This document shows, piece after piece, positions 44,200 to 55,818 of a stretch of DNA of 64,000 bases. The notes below the pieces were generated by a model. It had not been told where the DNA came from. It saw nothing but the letters and a program-made list of their open reading frames with translations, and did not search any database. Position 1 is the stretch's first letter; every line of letters begins with the position of its first letter. The stretch is from NCBI GenBank assembly GCA_022478985.1, contig JAKSZP010002669.1:124001-188000 (forward strand), written 5' to 3'. The position numbers and the translations under genes were made by a program. The DNA comes from Massospora cicadina (lineage: Eukaryota; Entomophthoromycota; Entomophthoromycetes; Entomophthorales; Entomophthoraceae).

Positions 44200-45150
44200 T
44201 TTGAACCTGGCCCATCATTTCACAAATTCCCAGGTGGTGCTCCCACGGAGCAACTTGCATTTCTGCCTCTGGGTCAAATATGGAAACCTTTTACCATATG
44301 CAAGTGTGGCCATCATCAGGATGGCCATGGTGGTGTTTAAACCTGCCAGCTTCATTGATTTCTGCCCCTTTAAGGGGTATTTTGAACTCAGTTTCCATTC
44401 CAAGGCCAATGAAAATGCAGCATCTAAGCTGCAATTAGTTTGTAAAAAATCCCACTCCCAACTTTTTGAACCTAGCTCCCATATGAGGCCACTTTGGTGG
44501 TCCAGTTCGCCAGGTTGCCTTCCCACCTTCCCCCAAACGCTTCTGCCACAAGGTCACTGAGGGTTTGGCTGTTTATGGTATAGACCCTATGTTGCAATTT
44601 GTGGTTCCAAATGGAGCAGGTCGTTTGGCAGGGCTGCATGCCTTTATGACAATCTTCCCATTTAATTGTGATGCCCACCTTGCAATTCCCCCTTGCACAG
44701 TGATCAGATCTTCCCCTGATCACCCATTCTGGGCGCACGTCAATAATGACTGCACCATTTGCCCCTTGTGCTTCAAGCTTGATCACTCAAAGTGCAAGTG
44801 CCCTATAGCTTCCACCTCCACCACTTCCGCCACTCCTCCCTACAGCAATGGGTCAGCAGCCAGCTCAGCTCAATTTTTTAAATGGGCTCAATCCTTCCGC
44901 CCCCCACCTCAGCAAATTATGGTGCTGCTTTCAAGGTATAAGCCAATCAAAATCTATAATTTTTAAAAAGTATAACAATTTGACCAGATTATGGAATCCT
45001 GAATCAATGGCTAACTCAGTTTCAGCTGAGCTGCCATGGTCAACGGCACATGGCCAATCAGCTTCTGCCACTTCACCAATTCCAGAGGCTGGCCCAGTGC
45101 TGGCTGAATCCAATCCATTTGAGGCTCTTGAATGGATTGATGAGAATTAA
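44200..45150 (+). pseudogene. LINE ORF1 relic H with CCHC knuckle
   Basis: Open segments at 44201-44560, 44565-44966 and 44848-45150 in shifting frames. 44565-44966 carries C-P-L-C-x4-H-x4-C (44760-44801) after a domain like LINE ORF1. The last segment ends NPFEALEWIDEN and a stop at 45150, a typical acidic ORF1 terminus. No endonuclease or RT follows, so only the ORF1 part remains on this strand. Confidence 0.5.
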
Positions 45151-45268
45151 TGGCCATACCTGTCAAGTTGGATTTCGCTTTGGGGAAATTTTTTGTTGAT
45201 CCTCCCAAATTGTGACCCCACCATTTTCACCCTCAAAACAGGTTTCCATTTTCAAAATTAATAACAAA

Positions 45269-45736
45269 ATGGCAGTTGAGGCTGCAGCTGCCCCTGCCAA
45301 CACCATACTTTGCTAGCAACTTCATGAGGCGATGGAGCCCCTTGTTAAGGGTATTCTTATCTCCAATTTTCCCCATGATTTTGAGGAAGATGCAAAGTAT
45401 GAAATTGAGGAGCTCGCTTTTGGTGCGAGCCATGCTTGTATCAACGTGGCAAAAACTTCTCTTTTTAACCATGATTATCCTGAAACCCACCGGTAAATCA
45501 AGTCTTTCACTTGTGTTCTGGATCTCATCACTTTTGCTGAGCATCAACTTGCTCAATATGTTGAGGCAATGGACACCGCTAGCCTCATAAATGAAGAAAA
45601 CTCGCAACTATACCTCCTTATGCCCCATGTCACTGATGCTACCACCCCAATGCTGTCCGCCATGGTCTGCCAGCTAAAGCGGGTGCTAGACAAAAGTTTC
45701 CCTAAGGCTTCCTCACCTTCTTATATGGCTTCCTAA
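45269..45736 (+). pseudogene. Decayed ORF, about 155 codons, unrecognised
   Basis: Starting at the ATG at 45269 (MAVEAAAAPANTIL), one frame reads through to a stop at 45734-45736, interrupted only by a TAG near 45314 and a TAA near 45494. Segments include LHEAMEPLVKGILISNFPHD, AKYEIEELAFGASHACINVA and FAEHQLAQYVEAMDTASLIN. The length and low number of breaks argue for a real former protein. It sits between the LINE ORF1 relic and the Gag of element E, and might be the N-terminal Gag of E. Family unknown. Confidence 0.5.
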
Positions 45737-46499
45737 ACTGTTAGATGAGATGCCATATTAGGAATTTTTATTTCTAATAATCCCTTTGTTTGGCCCATTC
45801 ACAAATAAAGATGCGTGGCAGCTCCCCCTTTTGAGTTGGGCACCACAAATGCTAAAAACGAGCTCCTAAAACAGTGATTGAAACCCTGAACCCTTTCAGA
45901 ATCTGCCAATTTACCTGACAAAGGCGCCAATTCACTTGACAAAGATATTGCCTTTTAAAGGTCACAGGAAACTGCTGCCACAATCAAGAAGGACCAAGTG
46001 CAACAACAACCTATGCATTCCGCTGCGCCAATCAAGAGATCTCTTAACTGACTTAATTTTAATTTTCTCACAAGGGCTATCCTAAGAAATTATGTTCTTG
46101 CACAAACCTATAATATCTACAATTTCCGCTAAATAAAGATACCTTCAGTCTTTCCTAGTTATATTACTTGAGATTTTTGCCTGTTTTATACAGAGATCCT
46201 TCCTGTTTGAAGTCAACTGAGATTGTCTCAATGACAAATTTATGTTGAGATATTGCCTTAGGGAAGAAGAAACTCTAAGTGATTTCCGCTGGAGCTACAT
46301 TTGACTAATAATCGAGTAGCTTTCAAAGGTTTCAACCTTTTAAAGAAAACAACAATTCCCAACACTGGTGCTCTCTTCCAAGTCCTTCTGAGGCTACCTA
46401 CTGAAAACTATCTTCAGGATGAATAGTACCAGCGATGATAGCCCAACCAATATGAAGGTGAACAGGAGTTTTGACCCAATGAGCCATTACCAATAACTA

Positions 46500-48560
46500 A
46501 GATATGCCTCTACCTCACACTCAAGAGCTTGAATTCAATGTAACCATGACCCTTACTATTTCAGCCCAAGATGATTCACTTTACAAAATCCAGGCTGCCA
46601 CCATCGTCAACACTGTCTCAGCGTTACTGGATAAAAACTATCACCCTGGTGGGAGATCCAGACATAGCAGTTCTTCACGAATTGCTAACAGCATGACAAA
46701 CCTATATTTCCCACCTGACCTTCCTGGAAATGAAGTAGGAGTAGTCAAACGTAAACCTACCTTCAGTTATTCATTCACCCCTCTATAAACCATCAAATGC
46801 AGTTACTTGGGCTACATCACTTGGAGATCTAACAGCAACTTGCACTATCTTGTCAAATTATGCCCAGCTTCTTATATTGTATGAAGCTGAGCCTACTTTT
46901 GGTTGAGACAATCGTGAGGCCATTCTGGACAGTCACCAGAAGATCAACAATATTAAACGTCACTTGGCTCAGATTGACACTGGAGTTATCCAATACCTGC
47001 AAAATGAACTTTCCCAGCGGGTGATCCATCCCTACTGACATGGAACAATGAGTGGAACGTGCTTTGTCTAACTTTATCAATTGAATCTCTGAGAATCGCC
47101 AAAGCACTAATTCCCAAAATGCCGCCTTAGATGCCCAGATTCAGTAGTTGAGCAAACAAACCACATGCTTCTGATCCAGGAAGTTTCTCATTCAAAAAGG
47201 ACCTTCAGGAAAAACTAACCTAGTGAGAAGGAAGGAAAACAAGGCCTTTCTGGGCTTGAAGGTCCTCGTGGTCCTCCTGGATCCTCTCCACATGTTAACC
47301 TTCATTTGATGAAAACCATGATGCTCATATCAAGGCTCTTGAGCGACAACTACCAATGATGGTCTGAGGAGCAGAGATTACTATTGAAGGAGATTATCTT
47401 GATATGGATTCAACCTTTATCTCCTTGTACAACAAGTATCAAAAAACGACCAAAAACTGTTCAGACCTGATTGACTCCCAGGCCAGGTGAACCACCAATT
47501 TAAGCAAATAAGTGCCAAGCTTCAAAAAAATGAAGCTAAACAATATTCTCTCTTTGCTCAATTAGCTCTTCAATATGCCAAGATTGAAAAGCTCCATTAA
47601 CTTTTAGATACCAAGGCCCCACTTACGCATTTCAATGACTGTTACACTGCGCTCCAGGATGATATGGATGGATTCTGATGCCAATTTGACAAGGCTATTT
47701 CTTATACTAACATGGGTACCATGGAACCCACTGAATTCAAACGACCACCTTCTATGGCTATCCATGTTCTCTCTATACCTGTTGGATATTTTAGACCCAG
47801 CTTCAAATAGAAGTACATGCTGGGACTGAAACCATTCAATGCTGCCTCTTTGTGTATGAAGGTACAATGAACAAACTATGGATTGTCAGAGATGGCAACA
47901 CATTTAAAGCTGTATGGATGGCAAGGCTTGAGAAATCATGATGCCGTACTCAAGATGTGTACCACTTAAGCGGTTATAAAGGATGCCCATATTAAAGAAT
48001 TTGGAAGTAACATCTCCCTTTCTAACTGTAAACAGGACTTCATGCAAATCTTCCCAAGACGTGGAGAAACCAATATCAAATTTTCTGAGGAGTTTTATCA
48101 TGAAGCCCAGGACCTTGAATCCAGTATTTGAGTTAAATTAGATGACGCCATTGCAGACATCCTCTCTGCGTATCATCAAAGTACCAATCTTGTGCTCTAT
48201 TTCCAGAATACCAAAAAAGATGTACAAGTCTATCCTCAATATTAAGGAATCTGTAATGGAGTTGCCTAAGCTGGAAGTGCGTCACTATCTAATAAGGGGA
48301 ACCAGTCTCACATTCATAAAGTTGGGTGATTCCAGAAATCTAAACCCTGTCACAACCCTTGCTCTTATTGTGGATTTTTTTGCCATCAAGAAGACTCCTG
48401 TTGTAAGAAAAATGACAGTGAGGCAGGAAAAGTGGAGTCATTTTGGATGTGAGGCACCCTCTGTTGATGACGCCACACCTCATTCTCAATCTATCGCCAC
48501 TCTGCGCATTGAATGTTGTGTTTATACAAATCTGATAAATTGGATGTTCCAGACGTTCTG
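46500..48560 (+). pseudogene. Gag relic of element E (coiled coil, collagen-like repeat, capsid, CCHC)
   Basis: A first open stretch (46504-46788) precedes a coiled-coil-like segment (REAILDSHQKINNIKRHLAQ, about 46910-46970). At 47234-47281 the frame encodes five Gly-X-Y triplets, GKQ GLS GLE GPR GPP and a further G. A capsid-like segment follows (FPRRGETNIKFSEEFYHEAQ, about 48050-48110). The knuckle at 48360-48401 reads C-S-Y-C-x4-H-x4-C. Many stops and frame changes occur. E is a Gypsy element distinct from A-C and D. Confidence 0.6.
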
Positions 48561-48639
48561 ATTTCAAATAAAGGTTATAATTCTTCTTAATAAGCCCTTT
48601 CTGGACTCTCTTTTTCAGAAAAATCAATTATACTCAACC

Positions 48640-48990
48640 CCTATTTTGATACCAAAGTCACTCAAGTAGAATTATTCATCCATAAAGTAAAATTTATGGC
48701 CATAGTTGAAACTGGATCCTCAGTTAATGTCATTTCTCCCTAACTAGTGAAGCGGATAAAGGTCATAACAGATCATATACACCTTAAATTATGGTACCAC
48801 GGGACCTCATCAGAATCGTTCTCTGGGAGCCTACTCATTCCTGCCATTTCAGTTTAAATCACTGGTAGGGATGGCCTCAGCCATTATACTAGAGAACGAT
48901 GGTTATGACCTTCTTATAGGCACAAAACTCCTGGTTGAATTTATTACTCAGATAAGTCATAAGGGATTATGTTTATTTATTTTAGGGTAA
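48640..48990 (+). pseudogene. Protease relic of element E
   Basis: FMAIVETGSSVNVISP at about 48693-48740 is the retropepsin catalytic loop with the aspartate of D-T-G changed to glutamate (GAA at 48708). LVKRIKV follows, and NDGYDLLIGTKLLVEF near 48898-48945 is the C-terminal strand. Stops occur between them. Confidence 0.65.
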
Positions 48991-48999
48991 CACATCCCC

Positions 49000-49799
49000 A
49001 TAGTCATAAAGGATATCCCTAAAGATATAGAAAAGAGAAAGCCTAGGGGCTGTTTACTAAAAACTCAAGCACCATTGAACGGCTAGAGTACCAAGTAGTT
49101 GGAGCAAAGGCCAAAGTGTTACCTTCCAGTGCAGAGGTGGTAAGGGATGCCTGTATATAAAATTAATTGCTTGACCATACCTCTAAAATCTTATATTCTA
49201 TTGGACACTGAGATTTAAATTACCAGACTGCCAGACCATTTACTGGAAATTTGTGGAAATCCTATTCTGGCCATTCAGGAAACACTCAGCTGCCCTGGGT
49301 TGCTGGATTCAGCTTACCGGCCCTTTAACTATTATGATGGGTAACTTTACTTATCAAACAATGCAAATAATTCAAAACCAAATTGTTTCATATGTTAGAA
49401 CTCTACCCTCTGATCAAGTTGAGCCCTTTTGTGGGTATGGAACTTTTTATGACTTAGAAAATGACAAAAATGCTACAATAGCCCATGTTGAAGTAGAGAT
49501 AGGTAAAACATTTTCCTTTGATAAAAGTAACAAACAAATGCTTTTATCAAAGAGTATGCTGACATTTTTCTACAGGCCAGACGACTTTGAATGACGAAGG
49601 GGGTGCAGCACAGGGTGCTTACAGATGAAGCCTTCCAATATGTGCTTGTTCCTATCAGAAGTCCAAGGTTTAAGGGTCCCAGGTTAAGAAAGAACTAAAA
49701 CAGCTCCTGGATGCTGGATTGGTAAAACTGTAACAAAGATTTGGGCCTCACCGTTGCTGCTTGTAAGAAAAAAGGATGGAGGAAATCATGTCAAGATAT
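49000..49799 (+). pseudogene. Element E: protease-RT linker and start of RT
   Basis: The open stretch 49253-49594 has no motif I recognise. After a stop the frame reads GVQHRVLTDEAFQYVLVPIR, LRKELKQLLDAGLV and LLLVRKKDGGNHVKI (to 49799). This is the finger region leading to the KKDG motif of Gypsy RT. The E sequence is cut there by the LTR of D and is not found again beyond 55818. Confidence 0.65.
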
Positions 49800-50683
49800 T
49801 GTCTATAACTCTTAAGTTCCCAGCGAGGTGTAGTGCAGTGTAAAGCCACAAATCTAGGATTTTGTAATCAGAATTAAGGTAAAAGGGGCACCGCGAAGGG
49901 CACCAGATCCAAAGTAACCCTGTGTGAGGGTGTATAACGTGGTGTATATGAGTTAAAAACAATTAAATAGCAACATTTGGGTGGACCCATGGGGGAACCC
50001 ATAACCAAGCGGAAATCAGTTCTGGAGGGTTTGGGTGCCTCAGTTTGGAGGGAACTAAGGGGCCCAATGGTGCACTTGATTGGATATAATATTTTAGTGA
50101 AAAGAGAACGTCCAACTTTGTTGAAGACCTCCTCAAGGAGGTATGCACACAGGTTCTCACTAGTAATCATAAATTCAAAGACTGTAATTGAACGGGTGAT
50201 TTATTTAAAGGAAGACAACCAACAAGGAAAATTGTTCTTGATAAAACATATTTAAACAAATTCAGGGGAATCAAAAGATCAGTGGAAGTGGTGCTAAGCC
50301 CAGGTGCACCAATAAGCGCACTCTTCCATTGGACAGGATACTATAGTTGGTAATTGACCAAACTTGGTTATCAATTGAAGGCAAGGCCAGCCTAAGTTGA
50401 AAATTTCGAAAATTGAATGTGTTTCAAAACCACATTTTCCCATCAACAAAATGAACTATCATCATTTAGAAGGTAAGTCATTCATTTTAACGCCACTGCC
50501 ATAATACCTGACTGAGCATCTTGAATCTCCCTAAACCAACTTGAGCATATCTAGCCTGCACCCAGAGTTGGTCCAAGGTGTGCCTTAAGTCACAGAGGAC
50601 CTGTAACTTGGCCTTATTTGACTCTTGTTGCCAAGCCTTGTCATGGCAGTTGGTCACCTCAATAAAATCATGTAAACATGGCA
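49789..50683 (-). repeat. 3' LTR of element D
   Basis: It shares the block CTATAACTC...CCCAGCGAGGTG, a GGGTGCCTCAGTTTGGAGG block and the terminal AATAAAATCATGTAAACAYGRCA with 54928-55818. The left boundary is either 49789 (TGTCAAGA) or 49800 (TGTCTATAAC). On the minus strand the first 200 nt contain an open frame (50684-50487) with TLDQLWVQARYAQVG. Confidence 0.75.
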
Positions 50684-50702
50684 TTACTCTCTCCTCTTTT
50701 TG
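50684..50702 (-). other. Polypurine tract of element D
   Basis: On the minus strand AAAAAGAGGAGAGAGTAA directly precedes the 3' LTR, fixing the minus orientation. Confidence 0.65.
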
Positions 50703-50819
50703 AGCTCCACCCCCCTCCAGGGGTCTTTGCTAAGGAAAAGTTTTTGTGAGCGAGGGCCAATTTCATGGCATCAATGGCTTGTCTGGGCTTGGAACCTGCA
50801 GCCTCAGGGAAACGCTTGT

Positions 50820-50985
50820 GGAATAATTCAATTATGTTTTAGCATGGGCACAGTCACGCGCTGGGACCTAACTGTTCTCCGCAGCATCAAATCCCTTTTA
50901 GGATACAAGATACTCAAGTCTTCTTCTTACCAGATGGGAGGCTACTATCCCCTCCACTTCCCACTCTGGCGCCCCATCCATGAGA
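50820..50985 (-). pseudogene. Chromodomain at the integrase C-terminus of D
   Basis: The minus strand reads EWEVEGIVASHLVRRRLEYL, VS, a stop in the place of the conserved Trp, KGFDAAENS and a stop. This is the chromodomain pattern EVExIL...RxxxxEYLVKWKGF...NSWEP. Chromodomains in this position target chromoviruses to methylated histone H3 in heterochromatin. Two tryptophan positions are stops (TGG to TAA or TAG), consistent with G to A decay. Confidence 0.8.
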
Positions 50986-51900
50986 TAATCCTCATGAGTC
51001 TCTGGTGGGGAGTAATCAAACAGCGTAAGCTTACTTTCATGAAAGACTGAAAAGATTTGGAACGATGGGGGAAGATTAACTGGTATGAGGCATGTACCAC
51101 CTTTCTAACAATGTGATAAGGCCCAATCCTCTTTTGTCCCAGTTTTTTGCATGGTTGTTTGATTGGCATGTTTTTAGCATCCACCGTTACGAGATCTCCT
51201 TCCTTGTACGCTGGTCCAACTCGTCTCTTAAGATCAGTGTTCTCCTTGTAAGCTTGCATGGCCGCATCTAAATTCATGCTTCCCCTGGTGTACTTTCTTG
51301 ATCATTTTAGCAAACTTCACTACCGCTTCCACCTTGTAACACAACTGGGCTCCATGTTGAAGGAGGGAATGAATCCATAATTAGCAAAGAAGGGGGAACA
51401 CCCAATTGATGCATGTTGGGCGTTGTTGTAACAGAATTGGGCCATGGGGATATAGGAAACCCAATATGAATGATCTGCTGCAGTGTAACACCGCAGGTAC
51501 TGTTCTAGGCGCTGGTTCACTCGTTCAGTCTGCTCATCTGATTGGGGGTAAGGGCAGTTGAACGGCAGGGGTGAATCTGAAGAGTCTTACACAACTCTTC
51601 TCAAAAGATGGAGGTAAACTGGGGTCCTGATCAATAATTATTTCTTAGGGGACCCCATGGAGAACAAACACATGAGTAACGAAGAGCTTAGCCATCTCAG
51701 CCGCATTTACTATGGTTCTACAAGGAATAAAGTGGGCGAACGTCGTTAAACAGTATACAACTTCCATGATAGCATCATAGTCATCAGATACAGGAAATTC
51801 CAAAATAAAATCCATCAATAAAAAAGTACCAGCCTCGTCAGCCTTTTGAAATGATATCAACACTCCCACTAGTGGCTGGCGATTTTGTTTCATATGATTT
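50985..51900 (-). pseudogene. Integrase relic of element D
   Basis: 51893-51645 holds the first part of the DDE core (LLMDFILEFPVSDDYDAIME, catalytic Asp). A DQDPS motif follows near 51635. 51520-51320 holds MNQRLEQYLRCYTAADHSYW (catalytic Glu region is N-Q-R-L-E-Q) and FCYNNAQHASIGCSPFFANY. 51277-50945 holds the tail with KRRVGPAYKEGDLVTVDAKN and the GPY-like motif KRIGPYHIVRKV. These are typical chromovirus integrase features. Confidence 0.85.
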
Positions 51901-52199
51901 CAGATCATGCACTCTTTACAATACCTGCCCACCTATGCGGCTAACCCTTCCAGTTGCAAGTAAGACAAATTAACTCTAGAGTCTTCGCCTTCCCAGGATG
52001 ACCAACAGTGATTCCGTAATTATGGTATCAGATGATTTCCAGGCGAAGTGGTCCAGCGGAACCCATAAGCACCCCTGAAACCACACCATCTCATCCTTCA
52101 CGTGATAACCACTGGAAATATCCTCCTGATTAAATGCGCTCTTAGCAAGGACCATAGTATATTTGGCTGACAAAAGTTGGGAAAGGACTACCTTTCTGA

Positions 52200-52700
52200 A
52201 CATACCATATTCATCTGCATTTTCCAGAGGAGCAAGCGCTGGCCAGTTGCCAAGAGAGAGGAAGTTGAGATACAATCTTACCTGGCGGAATCATCAATTG
52301 GGTACTATGCACCTCTACCTCCTTAGGATTGGGAGCTAGTGCAGGGTTGCAGCTCAAAGCATCCGCCAACCCATTCTCCTTGCCCTTAGTAAAATCATAG
52401 GAAAACACAAATTAGTCTAGGGTCTCATACTAGCAGGTTTGCCGTGGGGTCAAGACATGAGGTGCGTGGTAGTAAAGTAAGGCACGGTGGTCTTTACATA
52501 CATGGAAAGGTTGGGAAGAGCCATGCAAGTGATGACGCCAATAAGTCAGCGCCTCAACCACTGCTAGTAACTCTTTATCATATATGACATAGCTTAACTC
52601 AGGCAAAGACATCTTCCTGGAAAAACAATCCACCCGGATGCTCTATTCCATCTTCACCTACTTGTAATAGGGCTACACCTATGGCGAAGTTTGAATCATA
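52200..52700 (-). pseudogene. RNase H relic of element D
   Basis: 52633-52430 reads FSRKMSLPELSYVIYDKELL, AVVEALTYWRHHLHGSSQPF and KDHRALLYY, the S-x-K-x-x-x-x-E-x-N-Y-x-I-x-D-K-E-L-L pattern of chromovirus RNase H. 52408-52211 continues with FSYDFTKGKENGLADALSCN, the tether containing the last acidic residue (ADALS). Confidence 0.8.
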
Positions 52701-52749
52701 CAAAGCCACAATAAACTCTTTATTAGGATATACATGGCAAAGGATGGAC

Positions 52750-53480
52750 ATGGACAGAAGAGTGCAATTTACCTCCTAGAAGGCATCCTAAAAAATTAGG
52801 GACCACTGTAGCACTTTTGCCCCACTTGCCTTATACAAGGGCACCGCCACTTTAGATTGATTTGGTGTGAATTTCTTAAGGAACGTACACATCTCCAAAA
52901 AACTCCTCAATTCCTTGACCAAAGTTTGAGTGGGCCACTAATGAATCTCCTTCTCCTTGTCTGGAGTTCTTATGTGCCCTTGGTCAAATATGGCGTTGCC
53001 CAGGAATGTGACTTGGGACTTGAAGAATTCAAATTTTCTTATTTTAGACGTAAGGTCAGCTTCCCTCAAATGCTCTACCACCTGCCAAAGGTGTAGTGCA
53101 TGGGACTCATTATCAGGGGAGAACACCAGAATATCATCCATGTAAGCTACCGCCTACACCCATCAAGTCCCCCAAAGCCACATCAATACGGCGTTGAAAG
53201 ATAGCAGGGGCATTTTTAATCACATAGGGCATAATCCAATAGGAAATTACTTTTCTGGTATGAAATGCATTTAAACACTCTTGGCCCTTCTTTATCCGGA
53301 TCTGATTAAATGCTTTTAAACAATTCAGTTTGGAGAAGACTCTCGCCTTCTCCACATAGCATGCAATCTGTGAGTCTAGTGGTATGGGATACAAGTCTGG
53401 TACTGTGACGTTTTTTTGAGATTACCATAATCTATGCTTGGGCGTAAGGTGCCATCAGCCTTTTCCACAAAGAGAAGTGG
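52750..53480 (-). pseudogene. Reverse transcriptase of element D, Y-M-D-D intact
   Basis: 53394-53134 reads YPIPLDSQIACYVEKARVFS, KLNCLKAFNQIRIKKGQECL and NAFHTRKVISYWIMPYVIKN-APAIFQRR. The catalytic A-Y-M-D-D-I-L-V-F-S follows at about 53147-53115. 53141-52938 continues into the thumb with FLGNAIFDQGHIRTPDKEKE. A frame change of a few nucleotides near 53140 is the main break. Confidence 0.85.
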
Positions 53481-53483
53481 GGA

Positions 53484-54130
53484 TCATATGGGGGAGGTAC
53501 AATGAAATGTCGCACCTTTGGCTGACTGCTTCTCAACCCACACATCCAAGGTTGCTTCTTCCCATACAGTCAAAGGGTAAATTTGGGAAGATATATGCAC
53601 CAGATTAACAGTGAGCTTGAACTCAAAATTATACTCTGAATGAGATGGTAGTATATTGTCTGAAGCTGCATCAAACAAAGATTCCAACCCCTCCAAACAG
53701 GAAAGTAAGGGTACCTCCAAAGAGGGCTTCAGCAACGGAGCAAGACTGAGTGTATGAATATTGGGCCAGTGGGGAAGATTGCCCTGAGAGTTTGCTTCAG
53801 CCAAGAGAAAAACTAAAAAATGACCATTCTTTAAAGTTAAGGATAAGATATTGTCTTTCAAGTTTGTTCTGACGCTAAACTTTTGCCACCACTCTACACC
53901 CAAAATGTTGAGGTACAAGATGTATTTGATAGCTTAAAACGATCAGCCAAATGATATTTGCTAACTTGACAATCCACTAACCCCATAATTTTCAGCGTGA
54001 AAATACCTTGGAAAGCCCCTCCCCTAACCATACCACCTGGCAATTAACTCAACTAAAGTTAGTCGGCTTGGTCTTGGTCAATAAAATTCTCAGAGGCTCC
54101 TGTATCCACCAAAATAGTTGTGCTGATTTT
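53484..54130 (-). pseudogene. Protease and RT lead-in of element D
   Basis: TTILVDTGASENFID with the D-T-G triad at 54106-54098 marks the protease. LNILGVEWWQKFSVRTNLKD (about 53915-53855) is its C-terminal strand. The rest of 53918-53484 leads into RT. Confidence 0.75.
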
Positions 54131-54133
54131 CCA

Positions 54134-54619
54134 TTAAAGTGATAAAAGGGTAGAAGTCAACAAAAAATATCCAGAATGGTTTTTATTCATAGTAGACAAC
54201 GCCAACACCTTACCATAAACATCTTCTTCAGGCATAATCATGCCTCCAGGGTACGTTTCTGCATCATAGAATGGAGTGGGATAGTTAGCCACTCTTACTA
54301 CTGAGGTCACATATCCCACCCTATCTTCAGCAACTGCATAAACACTTTTATATTTAAAAAGCAACTCCTTTTGTACCTCCTGTGTTCTGCGGATTAAAGT
54401 TGTAGTCAAGCGTGGGTTATCTGGGGTAATTTGGTACACTGAGATGGGTACCAAATCAGAGTTATAAGTGAAGATATTAAGCTCATTTTTATATAAGGAA
54501 ACTTTGTTATAAAACGCGTTTTGGGCTGCGAATGTCATACCCACTTTGACAATGGGTTGTGCATTGTTGTCCAAAGCCATCACCACCAGGCCCTTCATCA
54601 ATGATTCCGCCTGCATCAT
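54134..54619 (-). pseudogene. Pre-protease segment of element D
   Basis: An open stretch of 161 codons (MMQAESLMKGLVVMALDNNA...) upstream of the protease. I see no capsid or knuckle motif. It may be the end of Gag or a Gag-Pol linker. Only about 300 nt lie between it and the 5' LTR, so most of Gag seems deleted. Confidence 0.5.
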
Positions 54620-54927
54620 CCAAATGCGGTGCCAAGAAAAATCATTTTACTAATAATGGTTTTGTCAATTTTGGGGGAAAGTCAGGGAATCATGACTCTT
54701 GGATCGCAAAACATCCAAACCCACCAGTTACAAGCAAGAAGGTTGGGTACTTCCCAGTTGGGGGTAGCAAGAATAACGCTGAGATGCTCCAACTAGTGGC
54801 AAAATGAGAAAATGGTTGTGAGCCCCACCGCAGTCATGAACAACAGCTGGCGCAGCCATTTCACACTTTGTAAAAGTCCCATACAGATAATTCTAGTGCA
54901 CATAAGAACATTAAGTTGGTCATCTAA
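54620..54927. other. Short leader between 5' LTR and pol of D, Gag missing
   Basis: An expected Gag of at least 900 nt does not fit here. A plus-strand frame at 54559-54807 is probably incidental. The expected TGG-type primer-binding site is not evident next to the LTR edge. Confidence 0.4.
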
Positions 54928-55818
54928 TGTCAGAAAATTGTCTATAACTCTCTCATTCCCAGCGAGGTGGTGCACAGTGCACAGCCACACAGCCAGGGAA
55001 CTAGTCATTGTTATGGTGAGCATAGCCCCGCAGAGGGTGCTGAAGCTAAAGTAACATAGGGCAAGTGTGTACAACGCAGTATATATTAATATATAGTGAA
55101 TAAACAACAAGACTTGGGTGGACCCCAAAGGAGAGTCCATATACAAGTGTGAACTGGGCTGGAGTGATTGGGTGCCTCAGTCTGGAGGATACCAGGGCGG
55201 CCCAGCGTTGCATCAGATGCAAGAAATAATTTTGTACAAATAAAAAAGGCTGTCATTGTTAGAGACCTCCCCAAAGATGTCCATGCACAGGTTCACTCAA
55301 GTTAACATAATAAAAAACATAAACTAACAGGATTTTATTCATAAAGAGGATGACCAATGAGGAAAGTTGGTTTTGAGAACCATACTTCAAACAAGGAAGG
55401 CGATTCATCAAGTGGGAAAAGTGGTTCCAAGCCTAAATGAACTAATTGGCGCACACCACCATCAATCAGGCTACTGTAGCTCAAGATTGGATGAACTTGA
55501 GTGATTAATTGCAAGCTGAGACATTCTGATTTGGAAGTGTTGTAGATTGAACGGGTTTTAAACCTTAATTCTATGAGCAACTGAACCAAACCATTGTTAT
55601 TAGGAAGATAGCTAGTCCGTTTTAACGCCACTTCTGTGAAACATGGCTGGGCATCATGCATTTCACCTGGGCCAACCTGGACATATCTGGCCTGAACCCA
55701 GCGTTAGTCCAAGGTGTGCTTTAGGTCTAGAGATCCCGCAGCTTGACATTTTTGGCCTCCTGACATCCAGCCTTGTCTTGGCAGTTGGTTCTTTCAATAA
55801 AATCATGTAAACACGACA
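54928..55818 (-). repeat. 5' LTR of element D
   Basis: It shares ordered blocks with 49789-50683 but has many differences. Its outer end reads AATCATGTAAACACGACA. The open frame at 55661-55335 (minus) and the segment with HTLD-x-RWVQARYVQVG just before it correspond to the frame in the other LTR, but it is broken by a stop. Confidence 0.75.

Larger units (their letters stand above)
49789..55818 (-). mobile_element. Element D: chromodomain Ty3/Gypsy retrotransposon (chromovirus)
   Basis: It is bounded by LTRs at 49789-50683 (3' LTR) and 54928-55818 (5' LTR), with PPT next to the left one. Between them on the minus strand come protease, RT, RNase H, integrase and a chromodomain. The two LTRs are much more divergent (by eye around 70 percent) than those of B or C, and no 5-bp duplication is found. 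The left flank is RT of element E but the right flank is not. This suggests great age or recombination between two D copies. No Gag with a knuckle was found. Confidence 0.8.
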
